Shown in pieces: positions 26,513 to 35,600 of a stretch of DNA of 61,373 bases (its first letter is position 1; every line of letters starts with the position of its first letter). The stretch is from Bacteroidaceae bacterium (GTDB lineage Bacteria; Bacteroidota; Bacteroidia; Bacteroidales; Bacteroidaceae): positions 1 through 61,373 of the forward strand of contig JAFZKA010000004.1 of the NCBI GenBank assembly GCA_017551925.1. Direction: 5' to 3'. Made by a program: the position numbers and the translations under genes. The notes below the pieces were generated by a model. The model saw nothing but the letters and a program-made list of their open reading frames with translations, made no database searches and was not told the DNA's origin.

Positions 26513-26520
26513 TATATTTG
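26513..26520 (+). promoter_or_regulatory. -7 box of the TPR-regulator promoter
   Basis: TATATTTG matches TAnnTTTG. Transcription would begin near 26527, about ten bases before the ATG at 26537. There is no TTTG at the -33 position. This fits a promoter that needs an activator bound at the array just upstream. Confidence 0.6.
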
Positions 26521-26536
26521 TGGATATTTAAAAAAG

Positions 26537-28156
26537 ATGACAAAGAGAATAGCAGTACCCTTATTATCCCTATTTGTTCTTTTTGTTTCATGTAGGGATA
26601 TTGACACTTATCGTAATCTGCAGTATGTGGAGCAGTTGCTTGAAACTGATGCTGTGGCGGCCGATTCAATTCTTGGCTCCATTCAACTTTCAGGTAATAA
26701 ACGTAACAGGGCATATTATGCTGTCCTAAAGACACAGGCGGATTACAAGAACTATGTCGTTGCTCAAGATGACAGCCTTATCCTTAGTGCCGTAAGGTAT
26801 TATGACAACCGTTATGGTAATAAAAAGAACTATCATGCCGCCATGGCATGGTACTCGCTTGGCTGTGTCTATACTGACATGGAGAATGATGTTGAGGCCA
26901 TTAATGCATATCTGACCGCAAAAGCATTGTTTCCGGATACCCTGGTACGCTATTATGCACTTGCAGAACAGAACCTTGGCCAACATTATCTGGACCAGAT
27001 GATGTTTGATCTCTCTTTGAGCAACCTTAGGGGGGCACTCAAGAACTCGCTTAGGCTTCATGACAACGTGCTAACCTCAAACGTAAGGTATCTTATTGCC
27101 TTGAATGCATTGCATCAGGCAGACTACATGGTTGCAGACTCTCTCTTTACTATTATTCTTAAGGACCCTCTTTCATCAAGCATACGCAACCGCCAATGTT
27201 ATATGAGCCTGGCCAAGATTTATCTGAACGGATATCAGGATTATTCCAAGGCCATGAAATATATTGACCGCTACCTGTATGAGTTAAAGGACTCATTTGA
27301 GATGGGCGTGGGTTACAGCGTAAAGGCAGACATTTATTTTGAGACACAGGAGTATGATTCGGCATACCTTTATTACAATAAATCCATGGAGTGTCAGTAT
27401 GAACTCTATACCGTATGTGACAACTGCGGTAAACTTGCAGTTCTTTCCGTAATTAAAGGCAATCCAGATGAGGCTCTTGAATACATGGAACTCCATGATG
27501 AACTTATAGACTCCATCTATGAAATGCGCAAGGATGTAGCCATAGAGGATGTAATCCGCAAACATGATATTATGTTGAAGGATAGTGAGACCAGATTCAG
27601 GAACAAAAGACTCATAATAATCAGCATGTCACTGCTGGTTCTTTTCATTATGGCATATCAGTTATACAGGTCAGTACTACGTATTAAATATGCCCGTAAT
27701 GAGATAAAACAGCGCGACCAGATCAGGAATAACAACATAGAGGTTATTAAGGCCCATATGTTAGATACGCCAGACAATGATCTGGGGCTATCCAGAGAGT
27801 CTATCATGGCATTGTACAGGGAACGTCTGAATACGTGCAAGGATGTTTTCAGAGCAACTTCAGAGTATTCATGCCTGTCACAAAAGCTGTTGAATAACAA
27901 CTATCTGTTCAATGCTGAAGAACGGACTTCCATAATAAACAAGATATCAGAGATTTTCATAGACGTAATACTTGATATGAACATTGAGATAGAAAACCTG
28001 AGCAGGGAGGACATAATTATATGCATTCTTTCATGTATGAGTTTCAATAACAAGTTCATATCGTCATTCATAAACATTTCTGAGAGCGGAGTCAGAAAAC
28101 GCAAGTTGCGTCTTGTGGAAAAGTCAAGAAAAGAATTTATTGAACTGTTCATTTAA
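26537..28156 (+). CDS. Membrane-anchored TPR protein with putative C-terminal DNA-binding domain (transcriptional regulator)
   Basis: The protein has 539 residues from the ATG at 26537, which gives a signal/lipoprotein-like start with LFVSC (Cys19). An ATG at 26474 would lie inside the promoter. Residues ~30-340 form TPR-like helices (AMAWYSLGCVYTDMENDVEAI; YFETQEYDSAYLYYNKSM). One membrane segment follows at about 357-375 and then a coiled coil. The cytoplasmic C-terminus contains a helix-rich, LuxR/HTH-like segment (about 485-530: LSREDIIICILSCMSFNNKF, ISESGVRKRKLRLVEK). Bacteroidales have many such one-component regulators sensing envelope signals. Ten bases downstream lies a type IX cargo gene. 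I infer it binds the TTTGTCCC array and so controls itself. Confidence 0.75.
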   Translation: MTKRIAVPLLSLFVLFVSCRDIDTYRNLQYVEQLLETDAVAADSILGSIQLSGNKRNRAYYAVLKTQADYKNYVVAQDDSLILSAVRYYDNRYGNKKNYHAAMAWYSLGCVYTDMENDVEAINAYLTAKALFPDTLVRYYALAEQNLGQHYLDQMMFDLSLSNLRGALKNSLRLHDNVLTSNVRYLIALNALHQADYMVADSLFTIILKDPLSSSIRNRQCYMSLAKIYLNGYQDYSKAMKYIDRYLYELKDSFEMGVGYSVKADIYFETQEYDSAYLYYNKSMECQYELYTVCDNCGKLAVLSVIKGNPDEALEYMELHDELIDSIYEMRKDVAIEDVIRKHDIMLKDSETRFRNKRLIIISMSLLVLFIMAYQLYRSVLRIKYARNEIKQRDQIRNNNIEVIKAHMLDTPDNDLGLSRESIMALYRERLNTCKDVFRATSEYSCLSQKLLNNNYLFNAEERTSIINKISEIFIDVILDMNIEIENLSREDIIICILSCMSFNNKFISSFINISESGVRKRKLRLVEKSRKEFIELFI

Positions 28157-28166
28157 ATATTAGAGT

Positions 28167-29456
28167 ATGAAAAGAGTAGTTTTAACATTGTTTTTTGTTG
28201 TTTTAGCATTGGCGTCAATAAATGCCAAGGTATATATTCGTCTGGTAAAAACCACATCAGGGGGACACACCGGTGCTGCCAGAGCCGGTATAAGGACAAG
28301 TGTGTATGAGCCAATGGCCTTTTTTGAGGGTGATTCCCTTTACATACAGTTTCCTGCAAACACTGTTTCAAGTGTAATTATCACAAATGATTCAACGGAT
28401 CTGGCTATCATGACCCGGAATTTTGAACAAGAATCCAGTCTTATCAGTATGGATATTTCTTCACTGAGACGGTATCATCCATACAATCTGTCTGTCAACG
28501 CATTCGGAGTCTGGTGGGTAGGCTATTTTGATTATTTGGAAACAACAAGCAGCCAGTCAATACAAAAAGGTTTTTCTTTCATAGTTGATGATATGGGCAA
28601 GGAACGCAATTATGGTATCTATAGTATTGCGGGTAACGCCAATCCAGGCTGGAACTATGGAATAAGCGGAATTGTTTCAGGTCAGAACAGCGGAACAGGA
28701 ATTTACGGGTCATCCATGCAAGATGAGGGATTCAACACAGGCGGGCGTTTTGCCGGTTTGTTCCATGGAGACCTTAAGACAACCGATGCGGTATATGCAT
28801 CGGCATATAACACATTGGCTGATTCCAGGTTAAACAAGGATATGGAGCAGTTGGAGAGTGATGGCCTGGATAAAATAATGCAGGTTAGCGTATTCAGATA
28901 CGGCCTTAAGCAGTTTGACGTGGATAATGGATCTGAAACAATACCATTGGGATATTACAATGATGATTCGGGCATACTTGATAAAGAACATTACGGCCTG
29001 TCAGGGCAGGAAATAAAAGAGATATTTCCCAATCTGGTAACTGAGAATCAGGAGGGCTATCTTTCAATCAATTACGTAGAGATGGTTCCGTTGCTTATTC
29101 AATCAATCCAGGAACTCAAAACGGAGTTGGATAACACAAATGCAGAACTGGAGTCGCTTAAAACAGGTACTAAAGCCATAACCAGAACAATAGATCAGAC
29201 TGTTATGTACCAAAATACCCCGAATCCATTCAAGGAAAAGAGTATTGTGAACTGTTTTATTCCACAATATGTAAAAGATGCTTCATTCTATCTGTATGAC
29301 TATAGCGGCCGTCAAATACAGTGCAGAGAAATTCAGGATAGAGGCAATGTGCAGATTGTAGTTGATGGTACTGAACTGGAACCGGGAATATACTTGTATT
29401 CTTTGATTGCTGACGGTGTTATAGTGGATACCAAGCGTATGATTCATATTGAGTAA
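28167..29456 (+). CDS. Secreted protein with peptidase-S74-like chaperone domain and type IX C-terminal sorting domain
   Basis: The protein has 429 residues and a signal peptide ending ASINAK. Residues ~100-210 are Gly/Asn-rich, as in tail-fibre-like beta structures (GNANPGWNYGISGIVSG). Residues ~211-335 resemble the S74 intramolecular chaperone: ADSRLNKDM, YGLSGQEIKEIFPNLV, GYLSINYVEMVPLLIQSIQEL and a terminal coiled coil. The usual self-cleavage site SDxRLK reads ADSRLN here, so cleavage is doubtful. Residues ~345-429 are a type-A sorting domain (YQNTPNPFKEKSIV, YDYSGRQIQ, ELEPGIYLYSL). It is co-transcribed with the TPR regulator. Confidence 0.8.
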   Translation: MKRVVLTLFFVVLALASINAKVYIRLVKTTSGGHTGAARAGIRTSVYEPMAFFEGDSLYIQFPANTVSSVIITNDSTDLAIMTRNFEQESSLISMDISSLRRYHPYNLSVNAFGVWWVGYFDYLETTSSQSIQKGFSFIVDDMGKERNYGIYSIAGNANPGWNYGISGIVSGQNSGTGIYGSSMQDEGFNTGGRFAGLFHGDLKTTDAVYASAYNTLADSRLNKDMEQLESDGLDKIMQVSVFRYGLKQFDVDNGSETIPLGYYNDDSGILDKEHYGLSGQEIKEIFPNLVTENQEGYLSINYVEMVPLLIQSIQELKTELDNTNAELESLKTGTKAITRTIDQTVMYQNTPNPFKEKSIVNCFIPQYVKDASFYLYDYSGRQIQCREIQDRGNVQIVVDGTELEPGIYLYSLIADGVIVDTKRMIHIE

Positions 29457-29482
29457 TAAAGCATCCTTTTCTACGACAACAT

Positions 29483-29510
29483 AAAAGAGGGTGAATCCAC
29501 CCTCTTTTTT
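29483..29510. terminator. Bidirectional intrinsic terminator between convergent units
   Basis: AAAAGAGGGTG pairs with CACCCTCTTTTTT around the four-base loop AATC. T runs (or A runs on the other strand) flank both sides. It stands between the S74-like gene and the convergent gene at 29537-30397 and can end both transcripts. Confidence 0.9.
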
Positions 29511-29536
29511 GTTGTGCTCACCTATCTGAGTTACCC

Positions 29537-30397
29537 TTATTTTATAAAGACTTTATTGACAGTGCCATCAGCATTGGTTCTGATTTGGATTCCTGTAGAT
29601 AATGGTTCAACTCTTTTCCCATCCAAGCCGTAACTGGAAATCTTTTCTTCTGTATTTGATTTACCAATAGAATTCACTTGGGTCTGATCTGACTGTTCCA
29701 AGCGACAGAGTGCCTTATCTGCATTGGAATAGACGTATAAAAAGCCTTGATATCCGGCTATTCCCGCAGGAGATTTTATGTTTACAACAGCATCAGAATA
29801 TGCTATTTGATTTTCGGTTCGTTCTTTTGCGTATGTAAGGGATACGCACTCATTCAAAAGACTTATACCGTAAACTATGCCACCATAAACACATAAGCCT
29901 ACGATACAGGGTGTCCAGAAAACGGGAATGCTTAATTCTTCAAAAAGGTTCCTTACCTGATCACTGTAAGAGTATCTTGTTGTACGCCCCCAATATACGT
30001 AAATGCCTGATGATGTCGCTGCAATATATTGACTTTCAAATGATTCTAAATTTTTCTCACCTTCACGAAGTACGCTGGCAATAGAATCTCCCTTTGTATT
30101 CTCAACCTTCAAATCATTTAAGATTAATGTATCACCATTAAAAACCGTAAAGTAGGTATATGGATTGTCCGTTATACTCAATATGGAACCTTGAGAATCT
30201 GTCTTAACAAGTTTTCCGGTTACAGTCTGAAAACAGAACTCGGCATTTCCTGAACCTGTTCCAATAGTATCAATGTAGAAATTGTACACACTATCTGTAT
30301 CCAGTTCAAACACCTTCACGGCGTTAAACACCGTTTGTGAATGTGCAAAAAATGCAGACAGAATAAATACATACAAAAGTGCAATTTTCCTTTCCAT
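29537..30397 (-). CDS. Exported protein of unknown function with short C-terminal sorting-like motif
   Basis: The protein has 286 residues and a signal peptide ending FFAHSQ. The body is a series of beta strands with short repeats that could be part of a propeller (AATSSGIYVYWG; GYQGFLYVYSNADKALCRL). One hydrophobic stretch in the middle is probably buried. The last ~33 residues (YGLDGKRVEPLSTGIQIR, ending KVFIK) look like the short Prevotella-type C-terminal sorting tail (usually YDLxGRRV...GLYI...K). No named family is recognised. It lies 75 bases after the Ig-like gene on the same strand and probably shares its promoter. AT content is higher than in the housekeeping genes around. Confidence 0.7.
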   Translation of the reverse strand: MERKIALLYVFILSAFFAHSQTVFNAVKVFELDTDSVYNFYIDTIGTGSGNAEFCFQTVTGKLVKTDSQGSILSITDNPYTYFTVFNGDTLILNDLKVENTKGDSIASVLREGEKNLESFESQYIAATSSGIYVYWGRTTRYSYSDQVRNLFEELSIPVFWTPCIVGLCVYGGIVYGISLLNECVSLTYAKERTENQIAYSDAVVNIKSPAGIAGYQGFLYVYSNADKALCRLEQSDQTQVNSIGKSNTEEKISSYGLDGKRVEPLSTGIQIRTNADGTVNKVFIK

Positions 30398-30472
30398 TTA
30401 TTTCAAGTAAAAGGTTTATACTACGTATGCAATTTTATCTCAAGACAACCTGTTTATGTTACCAGAATAATA

Positions 30473-32530
30473 TTACTTGAACAGTTTCTTTTCAGTGCGT
30501 ACACTACCGTCGCTATAATATGTAGCAACTATTGTCAAGCCTGAGGGTACATCCATTGGAGAGCCAAGCAGGTCATAATACTTAATCCCAATTTCTTGCG
30601 GTTCATTATCTGCAGTCTTGACATCAGTTGTAGAGCTCCAAAGAATCAATTGGTAAACCAGAGTAGTATGCGGTGTCGCATATTTCAAATAACCTGTCTC
30701 GTATAGGCTTCTACAAACAGACAGCACATCCATTGTCTTTGGTACCTCATATAGTGCATATCTAATCCTTTCAAGTTCTTCAACCAAGTTCAGATTAAAA
30801 TCATTTATGATTCTTAATTTATCATCATTGGTCACTTCTTTTTTGAAAGATATTTCAATTCCATCAAGACCAAAATCCTTGGGATTTGTCAAGCCTTCTC
30901 TCAATAAAAATTCATAATCACTAATATCAAGATACTTATGACTTACCCCAATTACAAGATCTTCCATAAGTAAAGCATTCATTGCCCTCTCCACGTTTTC
31001 AGGATTTGTAAATACTGTTAAATCGCTATCATTATTCCAAATAATATCTGATTCCTCAACATATCTTTTAATGATAGACTCCATTAAAGATTTATTTGTA
31101 CTAGGATTAATTCTTACCATAAATCTATCAACAATCTCGTACAGATATTTCTTATCGCCATTATCTAAGTAATAAAATGGTAGAGTTGTTTTGTCAATAG
31201 GCTGAATCGGAAGTGTCTTTTTGTGGGTAATAAAGCTCGGACTTACAAGTCTAAAACAACCTGACTCTTGCAATTGGTTAGCAATAGCGATAATATCCAT
31301 GCCCTTCTGGATATGTGCCGAACCTCCGTCTATCCCCTGATAGTATATTTCAAGCCCCATTGATTCCATCAACGCATCTGCCTGGTTATTAGCTTCTATA
31401 TCCACGTTGTTTATATAACGAAAAGATATATCACCTGTAAAACAATATGTAGCTACCTTATTCACGGGATACAAGTCCATCAGGTCTTTATATGTTTTCC
31501 TGATGTAATTTTTACTTGCGAATGATACCGCATTCTCATCAAGGAGATTCTTAATAGCATAATCCAGGTTTCCGGATTCAGTTATTACCAAACAGAAATC
31601 GGCTAGCCCACTAATATTAGACCATTCAAACTGGGCATCAGGAAGATATTCTCTTACAACTACTTCCAGAGAATCTTTATCTATGTCAGACCTTTTTTGA
31701 ACTGTTATTTCGTCTGACAACGGATATAACAGAATTGGATAAATATCTTCAACTTTAGGCACATAGTAAGAGTAATCTGCATCATAACCGTAAACATACG
31801 GATATTCAGACTTTATGCCTATGCTTTCTGTCTTGGTGGTGCCGTCTGTTGATGATCCCCTTCTGATTGAATAACTGGCAAAACTGTTGTTTGATTCCAA
31901 AACCTGTGTTCTGTTGTTGAGATATATATTGTAGGCTGGTGCGTTACAATCATTTATTTCAAGAGTAAACGGTTGAGGATAGAAATTCATTGTTGAATCA
32001 GAATAGTCTATCTCAAACCAAAGAAATATACACTGGTCTGACACGGTGTAATTCAGTTGGTTGTTTTTGGCGCCGCTACCATAGTATGTACCTTGGGCAA
32101 TAAGGCTGCCCTCATCTGTCAATGTGAATTTCATATCATTCCATTCACATTCTGTGGTAGGTTCAAATTGCTTGCTCCCAGTCCTTACTGCACCTTGATC
32201 AAGTACCGTAACTGAGGTCTGCTTTCTTGAACTGCCATCCAATGATTCCACAGCAACGTAAGATTTACCTGCTTTCAAAGCTGTAACAAGTCCGTTCTGG
32301 TCAACGACTGAAACAGGATTAACCGTAAAATCCCACGCTCCGCTTATCCATCTTACTTTTGCATTTGCGGGATTTACATGTAATTGGAAACTTTCACCTA
32401 CTATAAGAGTAATGTTCTGCTCTTCAATGGTGAAATCAGTTACCAGTGTAGTATCTTTCTGCGCATACGCGTAACTACACACACACATCATTGCGAGTGT
32501 AAAACCTAATTTAGTCAAAGTCTTTTTCAT
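30473..32530 (-). CDS. Secreted Ig-like protein with four tandem subtilase-propeptide-like modules and short C-terminal sorting tail
   Basis: The protein has 685 residues from the ATG at 32530, with a signal peptide ending SYAYAQ. Longer in-frame starts would run through the operator. Residues ~31-111 form a bacterial Ig-like (BIG2) domain (ITLIVGESFQLHVNPANAKV). Residues ~112-260 form a beta-rich domain. Residues ~272-627 hold four ~75-residue modules. Each ends with a pattern like IANQLQESGCFRLVSPSFI or VCRSLYETGYLKYATPHTTL, resembling propeptides of secreted subtilases, but no Asp/His/Ser protease domain is present. Modules 1-2 and 3-4 align as a duplicated ~150-residue unit. Residues ~650-685 (YYDLLGSPMDVPSGLTIVA, ending KKLFK) look like a short sorting tail. 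It is preceded by operator site 2. Confidence 0.75.
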   Translation of the reverse strand: MKKTLTKLGFTLAMMCVCSYAYAQKDTTLVTDFTIEEQNITLIVGESFQLHVNPANAKVRWISGAWDFTVNPVSVVDQNGLVTALKAGKSYVAVESLDGSSRKQTSVTVLDQGAVRTGSKQFEPTTECEWNDMKFTLTDEGSLIAQGTYYGSGAKNNQLNYTVSDQCIFLWFEIDYSDSTMNFYPQPFTLEINDCNAPAYNIYLNNRTQVLESNNSFASYSIRRGSSTDGTTKTESIGIKSEYPYVYGYDADYSYYVPKVEDIYPILLYPLSDEITVQKRSDIDKDSLEVVVREYLPDAQFEWSNISGLADFCLVITESGNLDYAIKNLLDENAVSFASKNYIRKTYKDLMDLYPVNKVATYCFTGDISFRYINNVDIEANNQADALMESMGLEIYYQGIDGGSAHIQKGMDIIAIANQLQESGCFRLVSPSFITHKKTLPIQPIDKTTLPFYYLDNGDKKYLYEIVDRFMVRINPSTNKSLMESIIKRYVEESDIIWNNDSDLTVFTNPENVERAMNALLMEDLVIGVSHKYLDISDYEFLLREGLTNPKDFGLDGIEISFKKEVTNDDKLRIINDFNLNLVEELERIRYALYEVPKTMDVLSVCRSLYETGYLKYATPHTTLVYQLILWSSTTDVKTADNEPQEIGIKYYDLLGSPMDVPSGLTIVATYYSDGSVRTEKKLFK

Positions 32531-32561
32531 AAAAATAAGCATTTTTGGTTCAACTTCCACG

Positions 32562-32593
32562 CAAAAGTCATTGCAATTATATGAAAAACCAAA
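32562..32593 (-). promoter_or_regulatory. Promoter of the Ig-like/propeptide-repeat gene
   Basis: On the minus strand TTTG (32593-32590) is followed after 20 bases by GACTTTTG (32569-32562), a good -33 box and a -7 box that departs from TAnnTTTG at one base. Transcription would start near 32555, about 25 bases before the ATG at 32530. The operator array ends exactly 32 bases upstream of the -7 box, as at site 1. Confidence 0.6.
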
Positions 32594-32601
32594 TAAAAAA
32601 T

Positions 32602-32639
32602 GGGACATTTTCGGGACATTTTCGGGACAAATTTGTCCC
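32602..32639. promoter_or_regulatory. Operator array: 16-bp palindrome plus 11-bp-phased GGGACA units (site 2)
   Basis: GGGACAAATTTGTCCC (32624-32639) is identical to the palindrome of site 1. GGGACA units begin at 32602, 32613 and 32624, an exact 11-base period. Seen from the minus-strand gene, the order is palindrome, unit, unit, then 32 bases to the -7 box, the same geometry as site 1. The unit spacers differ from site 1 (GAAAATGTCCC here), so the match is in motif and spacing, not simply a copied block. Confidence 0.85.
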
Positions 32640-32678
32640 ATCACGGTTCAAAGGGCGCCAATAGGCATTTATGTTTTT

Positions 32679-35600
32679 TTATCTGGTCAGAGTGAATTTC
32701 AGGGTCATGCCGGCATCATGTGTTGATGTGGGGAATGATGAGGTGGATACCAGCGGGAAATTGCTCTGGTAGTCATAGTAGAAATTTACGGTGAGCATAC
32801 GGCTGTAGGTGTAGTCTGCCTGGAATGACAACTTGATGGCACGGTTGCCGCTTGTGGCCTGGGTGGTTGATTCACGCAGGTTGCGGCAGAGTGCGTTCTG
32901 GTTCCTGAGTGAGAAATCCATGCTCATGTTAAGGTCATTGCTTACCTGATTACGGCCGGATCCCTGTTTTGCTCCGAACAGTTTAAGGCCGTTTATCTTG
33001 TAGCCGGCACCCGCGGTGATGTCATCGGATGTGGTCTCAACCAGTTGGACTGCCGTTGTGCTTAGAGTCAGTACGCGGGTCTTTCTGTACTCAAAGCGTG
33101 CCGATATGTTGTTCTTAAAGGTCATGTCAACTCCGGCTAACGGTGCGAAAGATTCATTGATTGAAACGGAACTGATGTTGAACATGCTGCTTGGTATGGG
33201 ATTGCCGCTTGTAACATCGTCAATGAATCCGCGACCGTTCATGTATTCAATATAACTGTTGAACGTGTTGAAACTGCCCACAGAATACACGCTCTTGTAG
33301 GCATGTTTCAGGTTGAAACTCTTGAAATATTTCTGGAAGAAAGGCAGTTTTGACAATCCGCTGTAGGTCAGTGACCAGTTGGGCAGCATGCTCAGCATTG
33401 AGGGGAACAGGTCAAGCGATGCCTTGTTTGCATCACGTCCGGTATAGGCGGCAAGGAAAGCCGGTATCAACACATCAGACGAATACATGTCAACGGCTCC
33501 GTTTGACGGGTTGTACAACTGTCCTGCAAGGCTGCTGCCTGCGGGATAGCGGGCGCCGTCATACATCTCCTCTATGCGGTCACGGAAAGTGGGCAGGCTG
33601 TTAATGAAACGGTCAAATGTACGTGAATGGTAGTTGTTGTTTGGAGAATGGCTCTCAAAGGCGCTTCCAATGGTTATTACGGTCATTGAGAAACTGCCGC
33701 CACGTGTGCTGGGCATACCTGCATACATATATTGAATGCGGTTTGAACCTGATTTGTTCCAACTGGCATTGGCGTCAATCTTTATGTCACTGAACGGTTC
33801 AATTGACATCTTGATTTGAAGGTCCTCTGTAGCGTTCGATGAAGCGGAGTGGGCTATGCTGTCATTTGAGAGCAACCAGTTGTTGTCCATTGCCTTGTAG
33901 AGATAGTCATCGCCTGTAAAGCCGAATGCAAAGTCAAGTCCCGGAGCAAGCAGCCCGTATGCTTTGTTCTGGCCAAACAACTTGGAGTCTGGCATAAAGC
34001 CGGGCAGTGACATGGAGTAGTTGTTGCGGTATGTGACATTAAAGTTCCTTACCATCATAAGGACGCGGAGTCCCATGTCAACGCCCTCATGGAAATTGAA
34101 TTCTCTGTTGCGCGGCTGTCTGTCAGGGTCTTGGATAACCTTGATTACCAGGCTCAGTGTATCCTTAACCTTGATTGAGAGACTGTCTGCTCCTAACTTG
34201 CGGTATTTGAGTTTTACCCGGCTGCCGTCCTTGGCCGTTGCGGTCAGTTTTGGGGTGAAAGTGCCCAGATTGTGTTTTATTACGTTCTTCTTGCCCGGAA
34301 CAAGCAGAACCTCCTCCTGGAAATTCTTGGCTCTTCGGGTGGTCTGCGTTGAAGGCCTGTTGGATACGTAACGGTTGTTTATGCGATGCAGGTATGTTAC
34401 CTTGTTATAAAGGTTGAGCAGGTTGAACCGGCCGTTTACAGAAATGTCACGGCGTGTTGATATTATGTTACCGTATGATTTGCCTTGGGCGTAGGTGGTT
34501 CCTCTGTTCCATGAATAGTTTGAACTGAAACTCATGTCCATGTTGAGCCAGTCAAAAGCCGGTATCAGGTTCAGAGGCAGAGCGTATGATGCCTGGAATG
34601 ACTGTCCGTAATCAAGCGGGCGTCCCATGTTCATTATACTCATCTTGACTGAATCTTTCCATATCTGATACTGGTCAGGATAGAGGTCCTTGTTGACCAC
34701 CATATACGGCTCCTCAATCTCTGCTCTTGTGTTGGCTGAGAATGACAGTTTGAGCAGTTTGATTGGATCCCAACGTAGTGAAAAATCGCGGTTCCAGTAG
34801 AATTGCTGTGAGAACACAACGGGAATACCGTCAGACCCCTCAAGGTCACGCTCCTGCAGTTCATGATAACTGCGCTGGAATCCGGTATTGAATGATATGC
34901 TCTGCGGAACAAAATTGATGGTGGTCTGTTTGATGGGCGCAAACAGTGCAGCCTCTGAGCCTATGTTACTGAACGGCTGCCATCCTTTTATTCCGGGAGA
35001 ATAACTGTAGTCCATTGATGCTCTCCAGTTCTCATCATGCTCATACTCTATGGTGCTGCTGCTGTTGTCCTGAACGCTCTTGGAATAACTGAAAGAGAAA
35101 TTGGCAGGGTCATACGGCATTGGAGTCTCGCTGCTTATGTTGACCTTGGCGTTTGAGATGCTGAAATTATGACTCTCTCTTATCTGTTGCGTAATGCTGC
35201 GAATGGAGTCACGCGAATGGCTGTCAGGATATGACTCAATGACATCATCCAACAGCAGGTCTGTGTCATACGGACTGTATTTGGGTGACGTGTTCTCTTT
35301 TGAGAATGAGTAGTAAACCGGCACAGAAATGTGTGAACTTTCAGGGAGGAATCGGCCCACGTTGAAACTGGTGGTTGCCGAGTATTTGTAATAGTCATCA
35401 GTGCGGCGCTCCTTGATGCCCTGTTCCAGGCCTCCGTATCCGGCTGTGGTCATCTGTCCGGCAAGGTCAACAGAGGCTACGTCAGACAGTCTGAGTCCGA
35501 GCGTTCCGTGCGCTGCCATACCTCCCTTGCTCTCATATCCTACCAGACGCAGTTCATTAACCCATACCTCGGCTGATTTTGCGCTCATGGAGTTGTTCCT

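Noticed and set aside
32531-32644. 38-residue N-terminal extension of the Ig-like protein
   Set aside because: It would read through the operator and promoter, and would bury the signal peptide that starts at the ATG at 32530.
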